Shown: positions 28,818 to 41,613, counted from the stretch's first letter. The stretch: 49,024 nucleotides of DNA from an uncultured Alphaproteobacteria bacterium (GCA_913031285.1 CAJWEI010000018.1:1-49024); one strand, 5' to 3'. Numbers and translations are program-made. Notes: generated by a model from the sequence alone, not told the origin.

Positions 28818-30935
28818 TTATGCAAATTTTGCTTGTATCTCTTCGGAGATATTTTGCGGAACCGGTTCATAGTGGCCGAACTGCATGGTAAAATTAGCTC
28901 GGCCCGACGACATCGACCGCAGCGTGTTAATATAGCCAAACATGTTTGCTAGCGGCACTTGGGCGTCAATCGCAATAGCATTACCTCGTGTATCTTGACC
29001 CAACACCTGACCGCGGCGAGATGTCAAATCGCCGATTATACCACCCGTGTAATCTTCAGGTGTAACTACTTCGACTTTCATTATCGGCTCCAGCAGCTTC
29101 GCACCAGCGCGACGCATGCCTTCACGCATGCACATTCGCGAAGCGATCTCAAATGCAAGGATTGAAGAATCCACATCGTGATACTTACCCTCTAACAACT
29201 GCACTTTGAAATCAATAACTGGGAAGCCAGCTAATGGACCACTGTCCATAACAGATTTAATTCCTTTTTCAACGCCTGGTATATATTCTTTAGGAACGGA
29301 CCCGCCAACAACTTTCGACTCAAACGAGTAGCCTTCGCCAGGCTCTGTGGGAGATATGACTAAAGTCACTTCACCAAACTGACCCGAACCACCGGATTGT
29401 TTCTTATGAGTGTAAGTGTGCTCAACCTCATGGCCGATTGTCTCACGGTACGCCACCTGCGGTGCACCAATGTTAGCTTCAACTTTGAATTCACGACGCA
29501 TGCGGTCAACAAGAATATCAAGATGTAGTTCGCCCATCCCGCGCATGATCGTTTGGCCCGATTCAAAATCTGTTTCAACCCGGAACGATGGATCTTCTGC
29601 TGCCAATCGAGCCAGAGCAAGTCCCATTTTTTCTTGGTCGACTTTAGTTTTTGGCTCAACCGCGATCTCAATCACAGGATCCGGAAACGTCATTGTTTCC
29701 AATACCACTGGATCATTCACCGAGCATAGAGTATCACCAGTCGTTGTATCTTTCAGACCGCCTAAAGCAATGATATCGCCAGAAAATGCTTCTGATATCT
29801 CATCGCGATCATTAGAATGCATGATCATCATGCGGCCAACACGCTCTTTCTTGCCCTTTGTGGAATTCAGGAACGTATCTCCCTTAGCCATTTTCCCTGA
29901 GTAGATACGGGTAAATGTTAAAGATCCAACAAATGGGTCATTCCAAATCTTAAAAGCCAACGCTGAAAAGGGCATATCATCATCAGCACGACGTGGAATA
30001 TCACGGGTCTCCGTTTCGTCACCAGGTTTGAAGCCCATGTAATCTACGACATCCACGGGGCTAGGCAAAAAGTCGATTACTGCATTCAAAAGCGGCTGCA
30101 CACCTTTATTTTTGAATGCTGAGCCGCACAAAATAGGAATAAACTTTATTGCAATCGTACCTTCGCGAATTAATCGACGGAGTGTCAGTACGTCTGGCTC
30201 TTCACCCTCTAAGTACTGCTCCATCACATCATCATCCATTTCCACCGCGATTTCAATCATGTTCGCGCGCCACTCTTCAGCAGATGCTTTCAACCCGTCG
30301 CGAATAGGACGCTTCTCCCAAGATGCGCCCAGATCTTCACCAGCCCAAACCCACTCTTCCATGGTAATAAGGTCGATCATTCCTTCTAATTCATTTTCCG
30401 CGCCGATTGGTATCTGAATCGGACAGGGCACTGCCCCCACGCGATCTTTGATCATGTGAACACAGTTAAAAAAATCTGCGCCAATTTTATCCATCTTGTT
30501 AACAAAAACAATTCTTGGCACTTTATACCTATCAGCCTGACGCCAGACGGTCTCAGTCTGTGGTTCTACTCCTGCATTCGCATCCAAGACCGCAACTGCC
30601 CCATCAAGAACTGCCAGCGATCGCTCAACTTCGATTGTAAAATCTACGTGACCTGGAGTGTCAATAATGTTCATACGGTGCTTCTCAGAATCAGGCTCAG
30701 TTCCATCTTCTGTACGCTCCCAGAACGTAGTAGTGGCCGCGGATGTAATAGTTATACCGCGTTCCTGTTCTTGTTCCATATGATCCATCGTGGCGGCACC
30801 ATCATGGACCTCACCGATATTGTGCGATTTGCCCGTGTAGAACAAAATTCGCTCAGAGCAAGTAGTCTTGCCAGCATCGATATGAGCCATGATACCAAAG
30901 TTACGGTAGCGGTCGAGTGAATATTCGCGTGCCAT
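28818..30935 (-). CDS. fusA: Elongation factor G
   Basis: EF-G drives translocation and, with RRF, ribosome recycling. The 705 residues show AHIDAGKT (17-24), RGITI (59-63), DTPGH (92-96) and NKMD (146-149), then domains II-V, including the LPSPVD and [12 protein letters not shown] segments. Full length. It lies 21 bp after rpsG and 78 bp before tuf, the standard str operon. Confidence 0.98.
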   Translation of the reverse strand: MAREYSLDRYRNFGIMAHIDAGKTTCSERILFYTGKSHNIGEVHDGAATMDHMEQEQERGITITSAATTTFWERTEDGTEPDSEKHRMNIIDTPGHVDFTIEVERSLAVLDGAVAVLDANAGVEPQTETVWRQADRYKVPRIVFVNKMDKIGADFFNCVHMIKDRVGAVPCPIQIPIGAENELEGMIDLITMEEWVWAGEDLGASWEKRPIRDGLKASAEEWRANMIEIAVEMDDDVMEQYLEGEEPDVLTLRRLIREGTIAIKFIPILCGSAFKNKGVQPLLNAVIDFLPSPVDVVDYMGFKPGDETETRDIPRRADDDMPFSALAFKIWNDPFVGSLTFTRIYSGKMAKGDTFLNSTKGKKERVGRMMIMHSNDRDEISEAFSGDIIALGGLKDTTTGDTLCSVNDPVVLETMTFPDPVIEIAVEPKTKVDQEKMGLALARLAAEDPSFRVETDFESGQTIMRGMGELHLDILVDRMRREFKVEANIGAPQVAYRETIGHEVEHTYTHKKQSGGSGQFGEVTLVISPTEPGEGYSFESKVVGGSVPKEYIPGVEKGIKSVMDSGPLAGFPVIDFKVQLLEGKYHDVDSSILAFEIASRMCMREGMRRAGAKLLEPIMKVEVVTPEDYTGGIIGDLTSRRGQVLGQDTRGNAIAIDAQVPLANMFGYINTLRSMSSGRANFTMQFGHYEPVPQNISEEIQAKFA

Positions 30936-30956
30936 TTCTCTGCAGCCCTTTTCAGA

Positions 30957-31427
30957 TTACCAGCGATAGTGACTAAATGCTTTATTTGCATCAGCCATTT
31001 TGTGCGTATCTTCGCGCTTCTTCACTGCTGAACCGCGGGAGTTTATGGCATCCATTAGCTCTGCGGCTAGACGCTCTTCCATTGTATTTTCGTTTCGACC
31101 CCGCGAAGCATTAATCAGCCATCGGATAGCAAGCGCTTCGCGCCTTTCAGGGCGAACTTCCACAGGAACTTGATACGTTGCGCCACCAACACGGCGAGAG
31201 CGAACTTCTACAGATGGCTTAATATTGTCTAAAGCTTCGTGAAATACTTCCACAGGTGCTCTCTTAATCTTGCCTTCTACACGGTCAAGTGCGTTATACA
31301 CTATTGTCTCTGCAACTGATTTCTTTCCATCAATCATCAGGTTATTCATAAATTTAGAAAGTACTCGATCACCAAATTTGGCATCTGGTAGAATTTCGCG
31401 CTTATCAGCGGAATGGCGGCGGGACAT
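30957..31427 (-). CDS. rpsG: 30S ribosomal protein S7
   Basis: S7 nucleates assembly of the small-subunit head and represses the str operon in E. coli. The 156 residues start [31 protein letters not shown] and include the beta-ribbon [23 protein letters not shown]. It starts 12 bp after rpsL. Confidence 0.97.
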   Translation of the reverse strand: MSRRHSADKREILPDAKFGDRVLSKFMNNLMIDGKKSVAETIVYNALDRVEGKIKRAPVEVFHEALDNIKPSVEVRSRRVGGATYQVPVEVRPERREALAIRWLINASRGRNENTMEERLAAELMDAINSRGSAVKKREDTHKMADANKAFSHYRW

Positions 31428-31439
31428 CTTATATACCTC

Positions 31440-31811
31440 TTATTTCGGACGCTTGGCGCCATATTTAGAACGGCGCTGTTTGCGTTCCTTAACGCCTTGT
31501 GTATCAAGAACACCCCGCAGGATGTGATAGCGAACGCCAGGAAGATCTTTTACACGCCCACCGCGGATAAGTACCACTGAGTGTTCTTGCAGGTTATGCT
31601 TTTCACCAGGAATATAGCTGATGACTTCGAAGCCATTGGTAAGGCGCACTTTGGCAACTTTCCGCATGGCTGAGTTTGGTTTCTTTGGGGTCGTAGTGTA
31701 AACGCGCGTACAAACTCCACGTTTTTGAGGACACTCTTGCAAGTGCATAGACTTAGACCGCTTTATTTTAGGCTGCCGCGGCTTGCGGATCAGCTGTTGA
31801 ATAGTTGGCAT
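31440..31811 (-). CDS. rpsL: 30S ribosomal protein S12
   Basis: S12 is the decoding-centre protein where streptomycin resistance arises. I start at 31811 ([13 protein letters not shown]), the universal N-terminus; an in-frame ATG ten codons upstream lacks family support, although the ribosome site before 31811 is also weak (GGGG far upstream). The 123 residues keep the sensitive-type Lys in [10 protein letters not shown] and in [12 protein letters not shown]. It opens the str operon after a leader of roughly 210 bases. Confidence 0.96.
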   Translation of the reverse strand: MPTIQQLIRKPRQPKIKRSKSMHLQECPQKRGVCTRVYTTTPKKPNSAMRKVAKVRLTNGFEVISYIPGEKHNLQEHSVVLIRGGRVKDLPGVRYHILRGVLDTQGVKERKQRRSKYGAKRPK

Positions 31812-31850
31812 TCCGGTTATTCCCCGTTCGCTCTTTTTCATATCCTATAC

Positions 31851-31866
31851 GCTAGGGAACCCTAGC
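31851..31866. repeat. Palindrome in the rpsL leader
   Basis: GCTAGGG-AA-CCCTAGC is a perfect 7-bp stem with a two-base centre, 39 bases before the rpsL start. It would form a tight hairpin in the leader RNA or a dyad site in DNA. It ends just upstream of the weak rpsL ribosome site. Confidence 0.65.
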
Positions 31867-32028
31867 ACGACGACTTACCCAGCCTCACATCACAGCAAAG
31901 CAAATTACCACAGGTACTCTTTTTAGTTGGAGAACTGCGGCGGGATTTCAGAGGATCGAGGTACAACCCGGATCTTGACCACTTCAAATTTGAAACCAGC
32001 ATTATTATGTAAAAGCTGGATTAGCGCG

Positions 32029-32057
32029 CTTTTAGGGGGAGTCGGAGAGGTTGTCAA
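32029..32057 (-). promoter_or_regulatory. Candidate promoter of the str operon
   Basis: On the minus strand a perfect -35 TTGACA is followed after 17 bp (a pyrimidine-rich spacer) by TAAAAG, a weak -10. This is the best promoter in the rpoC-rpsL gap. It predicts a leader of about 210 nt containing a CCAGC/GCTGG stem and the 31851-31866 hairpin, room for feedback by S7 or another ribosomal protein. Confidence 0.65.
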
Positions 32058-32483
32058 CAGCAGGATTAAACGATCCTATCAGCATTTGTAACGAATGTTA
32101 AATTTATAACATAATGACCACTAGGATGCGAGGATTAAAACTCATGGAATGAGTTTTGCAAACGGTAAAAGTCAATATTCTCAGCTTAAGTCTTTGTGGA
32201 CTTTATTATCCAAATTGAACAGATTTTAATGTTTGTGTAAGAAGCTAAAAGAGCGAATCTTTTATCTTTAGAACCCCGCAAAACTTACCCATTAAGTAAA
32301 TAAATTTGAAAATATTACCTTTCTCCAATCCAAAGAGAGGAGGAGGAAGTTTTTGCTTTCTCGTCCTAATAAATGCTAAATTGCCGTTTTGAGAGCAAGA
32401 TCGTCTATCAGGAGTGCCATGAATTAAAGTGAGGCACTTTTAAAGCTGATTAATCATTTAAATAATTGTATTATTCATGAATT
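32058..32483. other. AT-rich non-coding gap between rpoC and rpsL
   Basis: No reading frame of note is present. The strongest structure is a perfect inverted repeat AAAACTCAT-GGA-ATGAGTTTT at 32137-32157. A weaker AAAGTG/CACTTT stem lies at about 32427-32441. A purine tract (AGAGAGGAGGAGGAAG) lies near 32333-32348. The function is unknown; a small RNA cannot be excluded. Confidence 0.5.
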
Positions 32484-32505
32484 AGCCCGACCCATCGGCC
32501 GGGCT
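32484..32505 (-). terminator. Hairpin after rpoC
   Basis: AGCCCG (32484-32489) pairs with CGGGCT (32500-32505), starting ten bases past the rpoC stop. The following minus-strand sequence is AT-rich (AATTCATGAATAAT) but lacks a clean T-run. It is the likely end of the rpoBC transcript, as a weak or Rho-assisted terminator. Confidence 0.5.
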
Positions 32506-32514
32506 TAACTGATT

Positions 32515-35500
32515 TTATCCGTTTTCGAGCGGATTAATCGTACTGTCGTCTATCGGCTCGGGTGTTGAAAACACGTCCGCATCCGGTGCAGCTAAAGCTG
32601 CGGCAGCTTGTGCCTCATCGCGGCGAGCCTCGATAACAACATTGTCGCGCTCAGTCGCAATGCGTGTAACTCGCTGTGCCGCGCCACCAGTTCCAGCAGG
32701 GATTAAGCGACCAACAATCACGTTTTCCTTCAGCCCAACAAGCTTATCTCTTTTACCCTGCACCGAAGCTTCTGTAAGCACGCGAGTTGTTTCTTGGAAT
32801 GATGCGGCAGAAATAAACGAACGAGTCTGAAGTGACGCTTTGGTAATACCAAGCAAAATCGGCTCTCCCTTAGCGGGACGACCCGACTTGGAAAGTGCTT
32901 TTTCATTGGCAGCGTCAAATTCTGCTTTTTCAACGTGTTCACCTTTTAAAAGCGTTGTTTCTCCGCTATCAGAAATTTCCCACTTCTGGAGCATTTGCCG
33001 CACAATTACTTCAATGTGTTTGTCATTGATTTTCACGCCTTGCAAACGGTAAACATCCTGAACTTCGTCAATCATGTAATTAGCAAGCGCTTCAATCCCC
33101 ATGATTGCAAGAATATCATGCGGCGCAGGATTGCCGTCCATTATAAAATCGCCCTTCTGCACGAAATCACCTTCCACAACTGGAATATGCTTACCCTTTG
33201 GCACCATGTATTCGGCTGCTTCACGGCTATCATCGATTGGTTCAATGCTAATACGGCGTTTGTTTTTGTAGTCACGGCCGAAACGGACGTGCCCATCAAC
33301 TTCAGCAATTATAGCATGATCTTTTGGACGACGCGCTTCGAATAGTTCAGCCACACGTGGCAAACCACCGGTAATATCCTTAGTCTTGGCACCTTCACGC
33401 GGAATACGTGCAACCACATCCCCAGCATCAATTTTCTGACCATCTTCTACCGAAAGAATCGCATCGACTGACATAGGATAGGTAACGGGATTACCATTTG
33501 CTCCACGAACAGGCTCTCCATCTTCATCGACAAGAATAATCTCAGGCTTTAGCTCATTACCTTTGGGAGCGGCACGCCAATCAGTCACAATTTTCTGCGT
33601 CATCCCAGTTGCGTCATCAGTTTCCTCACGCAAAGCAACGCCATTTATTAGATCGACGTACCGGATGGTGCTGGCCTGTTCAGCAATGATCGGCAATGTG
33701 TACGGATCCCACTCAAAAAGCTTATCACCTCGTGAAATCTTTGCCTTTTCTTTTACAAAAAGTTTCGTGCCGTAGCCAAGTTTATGACTTGCCCGCTCGA
33801 CTCCTTGTCCATCTAGAATCGTTAACTTCATATTGCGCCCCATGACCAAGATTTCGCCATTAGAGTTTTTCAGTGTTTGCTTATTCTCAAACTTAATTAT
33901 ACCTTCTTGACTTGCTTCCAGGAAGGACTGCTGTCCACCCTGCGCAACACCACCAATGTGGAAGGTCCTCATGGTCAGCTGAGTCCCTGGCTCGCCAATA
34001 GACTGAGCCGCGATTATACCAACTGCTTCTCCAATGTTTACAATCGTACCCCGAGCGAGATCACGCCCGTAGCACTTGCAGCATACACCCTCTTCCGCTT
34101 CGCAAGTAAGCGGGCTTCTAATACGAGCCGTTTGAATACCTGCCACATCGATGGCATCAGCCATCAATTCGTCGATCAGATCACCCTCTAAGACGATGAT
34201 TTCTTCAGTCCCAGGACGCATGATGTTCTCAGCTGCAACTCGACCTAAAACTCGCTCTGCCAAAGAGGAAACGACTTCACCATCGTTGACCGCAGTTTCA
34301 GCCAAAATCGCATTTTTCGTTCCACAATCACGCACCCGAACGATGCAATCCTGAGCCACGTCTACAAGGCGACGGGTCAGGTAACCTGAGTTGGCTGTTT
34401 TAAGGGCCGTATCTGACAGACCCTTTCGAGCACCATGAGTTGAGTTAAAGTACTCAAGAACTGTCAGGCCCTCTTTAAAGTTCGAAATAATCGGCGTTTC
34501 AATGATGTCACCATTTGGTTTTGCCATCAATCCGCGCATTCCACCCAGCTGCTTCATCTGTGTTACCGAACCACGCGCTCCAGAGTGTGCCATCATGTAA
34601 ACACTGTTTGGTTCTGCCTCTGAACCGTCGTCATCTGTCCGTGAAGAAGAAATCGTATTCATCATGGCATCGGTAACTTTGTCATTGCATTTAGACCAAG
34701 CATCAACAACTTTGTTATATTTTTCACCTTGAGTAATCAGGCCGTCCATATATTGTTGTTCAAAATCTTTGACCTGCCCACGCGTTCCATCGACAATTCC
34801 CCATTTATCATCAGGAATAACCATATCGTCCTTGCCAAAGGAAATTCCCGCCTTAAAAGCTTCGCGGAAGCCCATAGTCATAATCTGATCGCAAAAAATT
34901 ACAGACTCTTTCTGGCCACAATATCGATAAACGGTGTCGATAACGCGCTGCACATCTTTTTTGCGCAATAGTTCATTCACTAAGTCAAACGGAGCTTTGG
35001 CATTGTACGGCAACAAAGCACCTAAAAGCACGCGCCCAGGCGTGGTTTCAAAGCGCTTATGATATTCAGCACCATGATCATCAATCTGGGGAAGACGAGC
35101 TGTTACTTTAGCATGGAGATGCACTGCGCCTGTATCGACAGCATATTGGACCTCTTCAATAGAACCAAAGATCATACCCTCCCCATTCATCCCTTCACGC
35201 ATGATGGTGGTATAGTAAATACCTAAAATCATATCCTGAGACGGGACGATAATCGGTGCGCCGTTTGCTGGCGACAGCACGTTATTAGTAGACATCATCA
35301 ACACTCGCGCTTCGAGCTGCGCTTCAAGACTAAGTGGAACGTGTACTGCCATCTGATCACCATCAAAGTCGGCGTTAAACGCAGAACAAACCAATGGATG
35401 AAGCTGAATTGCTTTACCTTCAATCAAAACCGGTTCAAATGCTTGAATTCCAAGACGATGAAGGGTCGGCGCACGATTAAGCATAACGGGATGTTCTCGG

Positions 35501-36756
35501 ATCACTTCATCCAGAATATCCCAAACCTCGGGGCGCTCTTTTTCGACCAATTTCTTAGCCTGTTTTACAGTACTCGAAAGCCCTTTTGCCTCCAAACGAC
35601 TATATATAAAAGGCTTGAATAATTCGAGGGCCATTTTTTTCGGCAAACCACATTGATGCAGTTTAAGCTCTGGTCCAGTAACGATTACTGAACGCCCAGA
35701 GAAGTCAACTCGCTTACCTAAAAGGTTCTGCCGAAAACGCCCCTGCTTACCCTTAAGCATATCTGAAAGCGATTTTAGTGGGCGCTTGTTCGCCCCTGTT
35801 ATTACACGGCCACGGCGTCCATTGTCGAATAATGCATCAACGGATTCCTGCAACATTCTTTTTTCGTTCCGAACAATAATATCAGGAGCACGCAACTCAA
35901 TAAGACGCTTTAGACGGTTGTTCCGGTTAATTACGCGACGGTAAAGATCATTCAGATCAGAAGTTGCAAAACGACCGCCATCAAGAGGTACCAAAGGCCG
36001 CAATTCTGGCGGAATAACCGGAACTACAGTTAAGATCATCCACTCCGGGCGATTGCCGGACTCGAGAAAACTTTCAACGACCTTCAGCCGCTTAATGATT
36101 TTCTTGGGCTTCAATTCGCCTGTGGCCTCTTTGAGGTCTGATCGCAACTGCTCTGCTTCAGCATCAAGGTCAATCGCGGCAAGCATTTCACGGATAGCTT
36201 CAGCACCAATGTTAGCTGTGAATGCATCCATGCCGTAGGTATCTTGCGCGTCCATATATTCTTCTTCGGACATCATCTGACCATAAGCCAAATCTGTAAG
36301 GCCTGGCTCAATCACAACGTAATTTTCGAAATATAAAACACGCTCAAGGTCGCGAAGTGTCATATCAAGCATGAGACCGATACGCGACGGAAGCGATTTC
36401 AGAAACCAAATATGTGCTACTGGAGATGCCAACTCAATGTGGCCCATACGCTCACGTCGTACTTTTTGCAAAGTGACTTCCACACCACATTTTTCGCAAA
36501 CAACACCCCGGTATTTCATGCGTTTGTATTTTCCACAAAGACATTCGTAATCTTTTGTTGGACCAAAAATTCGCGCACAAAAAAGCCCGTCACGTTCCGG
36601 TTTGAACGTGCGGTAGTTAATTGTTTCAGGCTTTTTTATCTCACCAAACGACCATGAAAGAATACGCTCTGGGCTGGCAAGTGAGACTTTGATCTCATCA
36701 AAAACCTTAGGCGATGTCAGCGGATTAAACGGGTTATTTGTAATTTCTTGATTCAT
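32515..36756 (-). CDS. rpoC: RNA polymerase beta-prime subunit
   Basis: The beta-prime subunit supplies the catalytic aspartates of RNA polymerase. The 1413 residues show the N-terminal zinc ribbon (C72, C74, C87, C90), the rudder and switch regions, and NADFDGD at 461-467, whose three Asp bind the active-site magnesium. The second zinc site ([21 protein letters not shown]) and the trigger loop region ([28 protein letters not shown]) are intact. It lies 50 bp after rpoB. Confidence 0.98.
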   Translation of the reverse strand: MNQEITNNPFNPLTSPKVFDEIKVSLASPERILSWSFGEIKKPETINYRTFKPERDGLFCARIFGPTKDYECLCGKYKRMKYRGVVCEKCGVEVTLQKVRRERMGHIELASPVAHIWFLKSLPSRIGLMLDMTLRDLERVLYFENYVVIEPGLTDLAYGQMMSEEEYMDAQDTYGMDAFTANIGAEAIREMLAAIDLDAEAEQLRSDLKEATGELKPKKIIKRLKVVESFLESGNRPEWMILTVVPVIPPELRPLVPLDGGRFATSDLNDLYRRVINRNNRLKRLIELRAPDIIVRNEKRMLQESVDALFDNGRRGRVITGANKRPLKSLSDMLKGKQGRFRQNLLGKRVDFSGRSVIVTGPELKLHQCGLPKKMALELFKPFIYSRLEAKGLSSTVKQAKKLVEKERPEVWDILDEVIREHPVMLNRAPTLHRLGIQAFEPVLIEGKAIQLHPLVCSAFNADFDGDQMAVHVPLSLEAQLEARVLMMSTNNVLSPANGAPIIVPSQDMILGIYYTTIMREGMNGEGMIFGSIEEVQYAVDTGAVHLHAKVTARLPQIDDHGAEYHKRFETTPGRVLLGALLPYNAKAPFDLVNELLRKKDVQRVIDTVYRYCGQKESVIFCDQIMTMGFREAFKAGISFGKDDMVIPDDKWGIVDGTRGQVKDFEQQYMDGLITQGEKYNKVVDAWSKCNDKVTDAMMNTISSSRTDDDGSEAEPNSVYMMAHSGARGSVTQMKQLGGMRGLMAKPNGDIIETPIISNFKEGLTVLEYFNSTHGARKGLSDTALKTANSGYLTRRLVDVAQDCIVRVRDCGTKNAILAETAVNDGEVVSSLAERVLGRVAAENIMRPGTEEIIVLEGDLIDELMADAIDVAGIQTARIRSPLTCEAEEGVCCKCYGRDLARGTIVNIGEAVGIIAAQSIGEPGTQLTMRTFHIGGVAQGGQQSFLEASQEGIIKFENKQTLKNSNGEILVMGRNMKLTILDGQGVERASHKLGYGTKLFVKEKAKISRGDKLFEWDPYTLPIIAEQASTIRYVDLINGVALREETDDATGMTQKIVTDWRAAPKGNELKPEIILVDEDGEPVRGANGNPVTYPMSVDAILSVEDGQKIDAGDVVARIPREGAKTKDITGGLPRVAELFEARRPKDHAIIAEVDGHVRFGRDYKNKRRISIEPIDDSREAAEYMVPKGKHIPVVEGDFVQKGDFIMDGNPAPHDILAIMGIEALANYMIDEVQDVYRLQGVKINDKHIEVIVRQMLQKWEISDSGETTLLKGEHVEKAEFDAANEKALSKSGRPAKGEPILLGITKASLQTRSFISAASFQETTRVLTEASVQGKRDKLVGLKENVIVGRLIPAGTGGAAQRVTRIATERDNVVIEARRDEAQAAAALAAPDADVFSTPEPIDDSTINPLENG

Positions 36757-36806
36757 TTTGAATTCCTCAAATCGGAGACAAAGGGTTGAAAATTAAGTAC
36801 CGTAGC

Positions 36807-39800
36807 CTAATTCTCGTCCTCCGCGTCTAGGAGTTCCATATTCAAGCCGAGGCCACGCACCTCTTTGACAAGAACATTAAAACTCTCTGGCACACCTGCC
36901 TCAAAGTTGTCTTCACCTTTAACTATCGACTCATATACTTTGGTCCGACCGGCAACATCATCTGATTTAACTGTCAGCATCTCTTGTAGAGTGTATGCCG
37001 CGCCATACGCTTCAAGCGCCCATACTTCCATCTCACCAAATCTTTGCCCACCAAACTGAGCTTTACCACCCAGAGGTTGCTGCGTCACCAGGCTGTACGG
37101 ACCAGTGGACCGAGCGTGAATTTTATCATCCACAAGGTGGTGCAGTTTGAGTAAATACTTGACCCCAACCGTTACCGGCCGACTAAATTTCTGTCCTGTG
37201 CGACCGTCGAACAGAATGGACTGTCCCGATGTATCAAATCCTGCGCTAATAAGAGACTCGTTAACATCTACTTCTTTCGCGCCATCAAAGACTGGCGTCG
37301 CAATTGGCACGCCATTGGTCAGATTATGCGCTGCTTCGACCAGGTCGCCTTCAGCCATATCTCCGATACCATCACCATAGGCTGCATCTCCGTATGCAAG
37401 ACGGATCGCCTCTCGCACTGGTGTAAGATCGCCAGAGCGCCGGTAACCCTGCAAGGCATCATCAATTTTGATACCAAGACCACGCGCTGCCCAACCCATA
37501 TGAGTTTCCAAAATCTGTCCTACGTTCATTCGAGACGGAACACCAAGCGGATTGAGGCAAAAATCTACGGGGGTCCCATCACCGAGAAATGGCATATCTT
37601 CCATTGGGACAACTTTGGATATCACACCCTTATTACCGTGACGGCCAGCCATCTTATCACCCGGTTGAAGCTTTCGCTTTACGGCGATGAAGACCTTTAC
37701 CATCTTCATCACACCTGGCGGCAAATCATCACCACGGCGAACCTTGTCAACTTTATCTTCGAAGCGTGCATCTAACGTCCTCTTTTGCGCTTCATATTGC
37801 TCTTGTAGCGCTTCAACGACCTGTGCATCACCCTCTTCAGCGAGTGCTAATTGCCACCACTGGCCTTTGGACAGCACCTCAAGTAATTCATCGTCAATAA
37901 CCGCATTGGGCCGCACATTTTTTGGACCTTTAACCGCTATTTTGCCAAAGATCAAAGTTCTGAGACGCGCATAGATGTTGCGGTCCAAGATCGCAAGTTC
38001 ATCGTCTCTGTCACGAGCAAGACGTTCAACTTCTTCACGCTCAATTTGCAATGCTCGCTCGTCTTTTTCAACACCATGACGATTAAAAACACGCACTTCT
38101 ACAACTGTTCCAAAATCACCTGGTTTCACGCGCAAAGACGTGTCGCGCACGTCCGAAGCTTTTTCCCCAAAAATAGCGCGGAGTAGTTTTTCTTCCGGCG
38201 TCATTGGACTTTCACCCTTAGGCGTGATTTTTCCAACCAGAATATCGCCTGGCTCCACATCTGCCCCAATGTAAACAATACCGGCCTCATCAAGATTTCG
38301 CAGAGCTTCCTCACCGACGTTTGGAATATCACGAGTGATCTCCTCTGGGCCTAGTTTTGTATCGCGTGCTGCAACTTCAAACTCTTCGATATGCACAGAT
38401 GTAAAAACGTCGTCGCGAGCGACGCGTTCTGAGATCAAGATCGAATCTTCGTAGTTATATCCATTCCAAGGCATAAAGGCGACGACAACGTTTTTACCCA
38501 GTGCCAATTCACCCAAATCAGTGGACGGGCCATCAGCAACAACTTCACCTTGTTTCACATGTTGGCCAACTTTAACCAATGGGCGTTGGTTGATGCATGT
38601 GTTTTGGTTACTTCGCTGAAATTTACGCATTCGATAGATATCAACACCAGCATCCCCAATTCCAAGCGCTTCTGTTACCCTAATGACGATACGCTGCGCA
38701 TCGACTTGATCAATGATACCAGAACGTCTTGCCATGATTGCAGACCCTGAATCACGAGCTACAATATCCTCGATACCAGTACCGACTAACGGCGCTTCAG
38801 CCCTAAGTAATGGAACAGCTTGACGTTGCATGTTGGAACCCATCAACGCTCTATTCGCATCGTCGTTCTCTAGAAACGGAATGAGAGATGCTGCGACTGA
38901 AACCAACTGTTTAGGACTCACGTCAATGAGATCGACGTTTTCCCGCGGAGCCAATGTGTAATCGCCGGACTGCCGGGTGCTGACTAAGTCGTTTTCAAAT
39001 CTGCCATCTGAATCAAGTTTCGCATTTGCCTGAGCTACGGTGTGGCGCATCTCTTCCGTAGCTGACATGTAGTGCACTTCGTCAGTCACTTGAGCGTCTT
39101 TCACGATCCGGTAAGGTGTTTCAATAAATCCGTATTTGTTCACACGTGCAAATGTTGCTAACGAATTTATTAGACCAATATTTGGCCCCTCAGGCGTTTC
39201 GATTGGGCACATGCGCCCATAATGAGTTGCATGAACATCTCGGACCTCAAAACCTGCTCGCTCTCGGGTCAGACCGCCTGGCCCAAGCGCTGAAAGACGA
39301 CGCTTGTGCGTGACTTCCGAAAGTGGGTTAGTTTGATCCATAAATTGAGATAGTTGGCTAGATCCAAAGAACTCACGCACAGCTGCGGCGGCGGGCTTTG
39401 CATTGATCAAATCTTGCGGCATAACCGTATCGATCTCAACCGATGACATCCGCTCTTTAATCGCACGTTCCATGCGCAAAAGGCCAACACGGTATTGGTT
39501 CTCCATCAACTCACCAACTGAGCGAACTCGACGGTTGCCAAGGTGATCAATATCGTCTACTTCACCCTTTCCATCGCGCAAATCGACAAGAGCTTTTATA
39601 CAAGCAATAATATCTTCTTTGCGTAGTGTCCGCACAGTATCTTCCGCATCCAGAGCAAGACGCATATTCATTTTCACCCTACCAACCGCAGAGAGATCAT
39701 AACGTTCGCTGTCAAAGAACAGCGTGTTGAATAGGCCAGACGCCGCCTCGACGGTCGGAGGCTCACCTGGGCGCATTACACGGTAAATATCCATAAGAGC

Positions 39801-40943
39801 AGTATCACGGCTCATATTTTTGTCTTGTGCCATCGTGTTCCGCAAGTACGGTCCGATATTAATGTTATCGATATCCAGAACAGGTATGTCGGTAAATCCA
39901 GCATCAATCAAGTCCTTTACCGTTCCACCGGTAATCTCTCCTTCTTTATCGTATTCAACCGTTAACTCGTCACCTGCTTCGACGTAAATCGCACCAGTTT
40001 CTTCATTAACCATATCCTTTGACACAAACCTTCCAAAAATTTGCTCAAAGGGAACTAAAAGATCCGATACTTTAGCCTCATCAATGAGCTTCTTGACTGC
40101 GCGTGGAGTGACCTTTTTCCCAGCTTCGCCTATTAATTCTCCACTCGCAGCGTCAATAAGATCATAGAGTGGGCGCGTTCCACGAACTCGCTCAGGGAAA
40201 AACTTGGTGACCCAGCCCTCGCGTTTCCGCAAGCTAAAATTTACAGACTCGTAATAGGCATCCATTATGCCCTCTTGATCAAGACCAAGCGCGTATAATA
40301 AAGTCGTAACCGGAAGTTTGCGACGGCGATCGATACGTGCAAATACAATATCTTTTGCATCGAACTCAAAATCCAACCATGATCCGCGGTATGGAATAAT
40401 CCTGCATGCAAATAACAGCTTGCCTGAGCTATGTGTCTTACCCTTGTCGTGGTCAAAAAATACCCCGGGTGAGCGATGCATTTGCGACACAATAACACGC
40501 TCTGTGCCGTTTACCACGAACGTTCCGTTTGGTGTCATAAGAGGCATGTCGCCCATAAAAACGTCTTGCTCTTTGATGTCCTTCACAGATTTTGCACCCG
40601 TATCTTCGTCAACATCAAATACGATGAGGCGCAATGTTACTTTTAGCGGAGCAGCGTAAGTCATGTCACGTTGCTGGCATTCCTCCACATCATACTTTGG
40701 CTTTTCCAACTCATAGCCTACAAACTCCAACACGGATGTCTCGTTAAAATCCTTGATAGGAAACACCGACTGGAATACACCTTTAATGCCCTCACCATCG
40801 AGTGGAATAGGCGAATCTCCTGATTTCAAGAACAAATCATAAGAGGATTTTTGAACTTCTATAAGGTTGGGCATATCCAAAACTTCGCGGATTTTGCCGT
40901 AGTATTTACGTGGACGCTTTTGGCCAATGTAGCTCTGAGCCAT
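36807..40943 (-). CDS. rpoB: RNA polymerase beta subunit
   Basis: The beta subunit forms the other half of the catalytic cleft. I start at 40943 ([16 protein letters not shown]), with AAAGGTGA upstream, rather than four codons earlier. The 1378 residues include the rifampicin pocket, read as [30 protein letters not shown], all with sensitive-type residues. The C-terminal [12 protein letters not shown] is typical. It follows rplL after 239 bp that hold two hairpins. Confidence 0.98.
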   Translation of the reverse strand: MAQSYIGQKRPRKYYGKIREVLDMPNLIEVQKSSYDLFLKSGDSPIPLDGEGIKGVFQSVFPIKDFNETSVLEFVGYELEKPKYDVEECQQRDMTYAAPLKVTLRLIVFDVDEDTGAKSVKDIKEQDVFMGDMPLMTPNGTFVVNGTERVIVSQMHRSPGVFFDHDKGKTHSSGKLLFACRIIPYRGSWLDFEFDAKDIVFARIDRRRKLPVTTLLYALGLDQEGIMDAYYESVNFSLRKREGWVTKFFPERVRGTRPLYDLIDAASGELIGEAGKKVTPRAVKKLIDEAKVSDLLVPFEQIFGRFVSKDMVNEETGAIYVEAGDELTVEYDKEGEITGGTVKDLIDAGFTDIPVLDIDNINIGPYLRNTMAQDKNMSRDTALMDIYRVMRPGEPPTVEAASGLFNTLFFDSERYDLSAVGRVKMNMRLALDAEDTVRTLRKEDIIACIKALVDLRDGKGEVDDIDHLGNRRVRSVGELMENQYRVGLLRMERAIKERMSSVEIDTVMPQDLINAKPAAAAVREFFGSSQLSQFMDQTNPLSEVTHKRRLSALGPGGLTRERAGFEVRDVHATHYGRMCPIETPEGPNIGLINSLATFARVNKYGFIETPYRIVKDAQVTDEVHYMSATEEMRHTVAQANAKLDSDGRFENDLVSTRQSGDYTLAPRENVDLIDVSPKQLVSVAASLIPFLENDDANRALMGSNMQRQAVPLLRAEAPLVGTGIEDIVARDSGSAIMARRSGIIDQVDAQRIVIRVTEALGIGDAGVDIYRMRKFQRSNQNTCINQRPLVKVGQHVKQGEVVADGPSTDLGELALGKNVVVAFMPWNGYNYEDSILISERVARDDVFTSVHIEEFEVAARDTKLGPEEITRDIPNVGEEALRNLDEAGIVYIGADVEPGDILVGKITPKGESPMTPEEKLLRAIFGEKASDVRDTSLRVKPGDFGTVVEVRVFNRHGVEKDERALQIEREEVERLARDRDDELAILDRNIYARLRTLIFGKIAVKGPKNVRPNAVIDDELLEVLSKGQWWQLALAEEGDAQVVEALQEQYEAQKRTLDARFEDKVDKVRRGDDLPPGVMKMVKVFIAVKRKLQPGDKMAGRHGNKGVISKVVPMEDMPFLGDGTPVDFCLNPLGVPSRMNVGQILETHMGWAARGLGIKIDDALQGYRRSGDLTPVREAIRLAYGDAAYGDGIGDMAEGDLVEAAHNLTNGVPIATPVFDGAKEVDVNESLISAGFDTSGQSILFDGRTGQKFSRPVTVGVKYLLKLHHLVDDKIHARSTGPYSLVTQQPLGGKAQFGGQRFGEMEVWALEAYGAAYTLQEMLTVKSDDVAGRTKVYESIVKGEDNFEAGVPESFNVLVKEVRGLGLNMELLDAEDEN

Positions 40944-41037
40944 GGTCAATATCACCTTTCAGTTTCTCACAGGTTGCACGCGCTGTCGGGTACCAGCCGC
41001 GCCCCCTTCAAGAGACAGCAAAATTCGATCAATTCTC

Positions 41038-41059
41038 GGCTTTCTTCCCAACGAAAGCC
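41038..41059 (-). promoter_or_regulatory. Second hairpin in the rplL-rpoB gap
   Basis: GGCTTTC (41038-41044) pairs perfectly with GAAAGCC (41053-41059) around an 8-nt loop. There is no U-tract. It lies about 95 bases before rpoB in the rplJL-rpoBC readthrough region. Confidence 0.5.
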
Positions 41060-41122
41060 TCCCGATCTTAGAACCTAGCCTGAAAAAAGCTCCGATAATC
41101 AGAACTTCATTAAGACAGGTTT

Positions 41123-41151
41123 GGCTAAGAGCGAAAATTACGCTCCTAGCC
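41123..41151 (-). promoter_or_regulatory. Attenuator or processing hairpin between rplL and rpoB
   Basis: On the minus strand GGCTAGGAGCG pairs with CGCTCTTAGCC (11 bp, one G-U) around a 7-nt loop, 31 bases past the rplL stop. No T-run follows, so it looks like a partial terminator or RNase III-type processing stem. In E. coli the same gap holds an attenuator that sets the L7/L12 to RNA polymerase ratio. Confidence 0.65.
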
Positions 41152-41182
41152 TCATTAACTTTCAATAACAGCCTTTCGGCAT

Positions 41183-41563
41183 TTACTTCAGCTCAACTTC
41201 TGCACCAGCCGCTTCCAGCTTGCCTTTGATGTCGTCTGCTTCTGCTTTGTCAATGCCTTCTTTAACAGCCTTGCCACCTGCTTCGACCAATTCTTTGGCT
41301 TCCTTCAAGCCCAAGCCCGTGATGGCGCGGACTTCTTTAATGACATTGATTTTTGATGCACCTGGAGATTTCAGAATTACGTCAAATTCAGTCTGCTCTT
41401 CTGCAGCTGCGCCACCAGCGTCGCCACCAGCAGCAGCCATCATTACAGCGCCACCGGCAGCCGGCTCAATGCCATACTCGTCTTTAAGGATAGTTTTCAG
41501 TTCTTGTGCTTCTAGCAGAGTAAGACCAACAATCTCTTCCGCCATTTTTTTCAGATCAGCCAT
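41183..41563 (-). CDS. rplL: 50S ribosomal protein L7/L12
   Basis: L7/L12 forms the mobile stalk that recruits translation GTPases, in several copies on L10. The 126 residues have the N-terminal dimerisation part ([26 protein letters not shown]), an Ala/Gly hinge ([20 protein letters not shown]) and the C-terminal domain ([32 protein letters not shown]). It follows rplJ after 68 bp that contain a 14-bp palindrome. Confidence 0.98.
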   Translation of the reverse strand: MADLKKMAEEIVGLTLLEAQELKTILKDEYGIEPAAGGAVMMAAAGGDAGGAAAEEQTEFDVILKSPGASKINVIKEVRAITGLGLKEAKELVEAGGKAVKEGIDKAEADDIKGKLEAAGAEVELK

Positions 41564-41599
41564 TTTAGACTCTTTCCGTTATAGTTTGTGTTCCAACGA

Positions 41600-41613
41600 A
41601 GGGCTTAAGCCCT
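41600..41613. repeat. 14-bp palindrome in the rplJ-rplL gap
   Basis: AGGGCTTAAGCCCT is perfectly self-complementary and sits 37 bases before the rplL start. It closely resembles AGGGCT-A-AGCCCT in the rplB-rplW gap. It may be a shared RNA or DNA element. Confidence 0.6.

Noticed and set aside
29416-29904. 162-codon plus-strand frame opposite fusA
   Set aside because: It is an antisense shadow of the EF-G gene with serine-rich, motif-free sequence.
31440-40943. Drug-resistance substitutions in S12 or the RNA polymerase beta subunit
   Set aside because: The residues at the usual streptomycin and rifampicin positions are the sensitive type.
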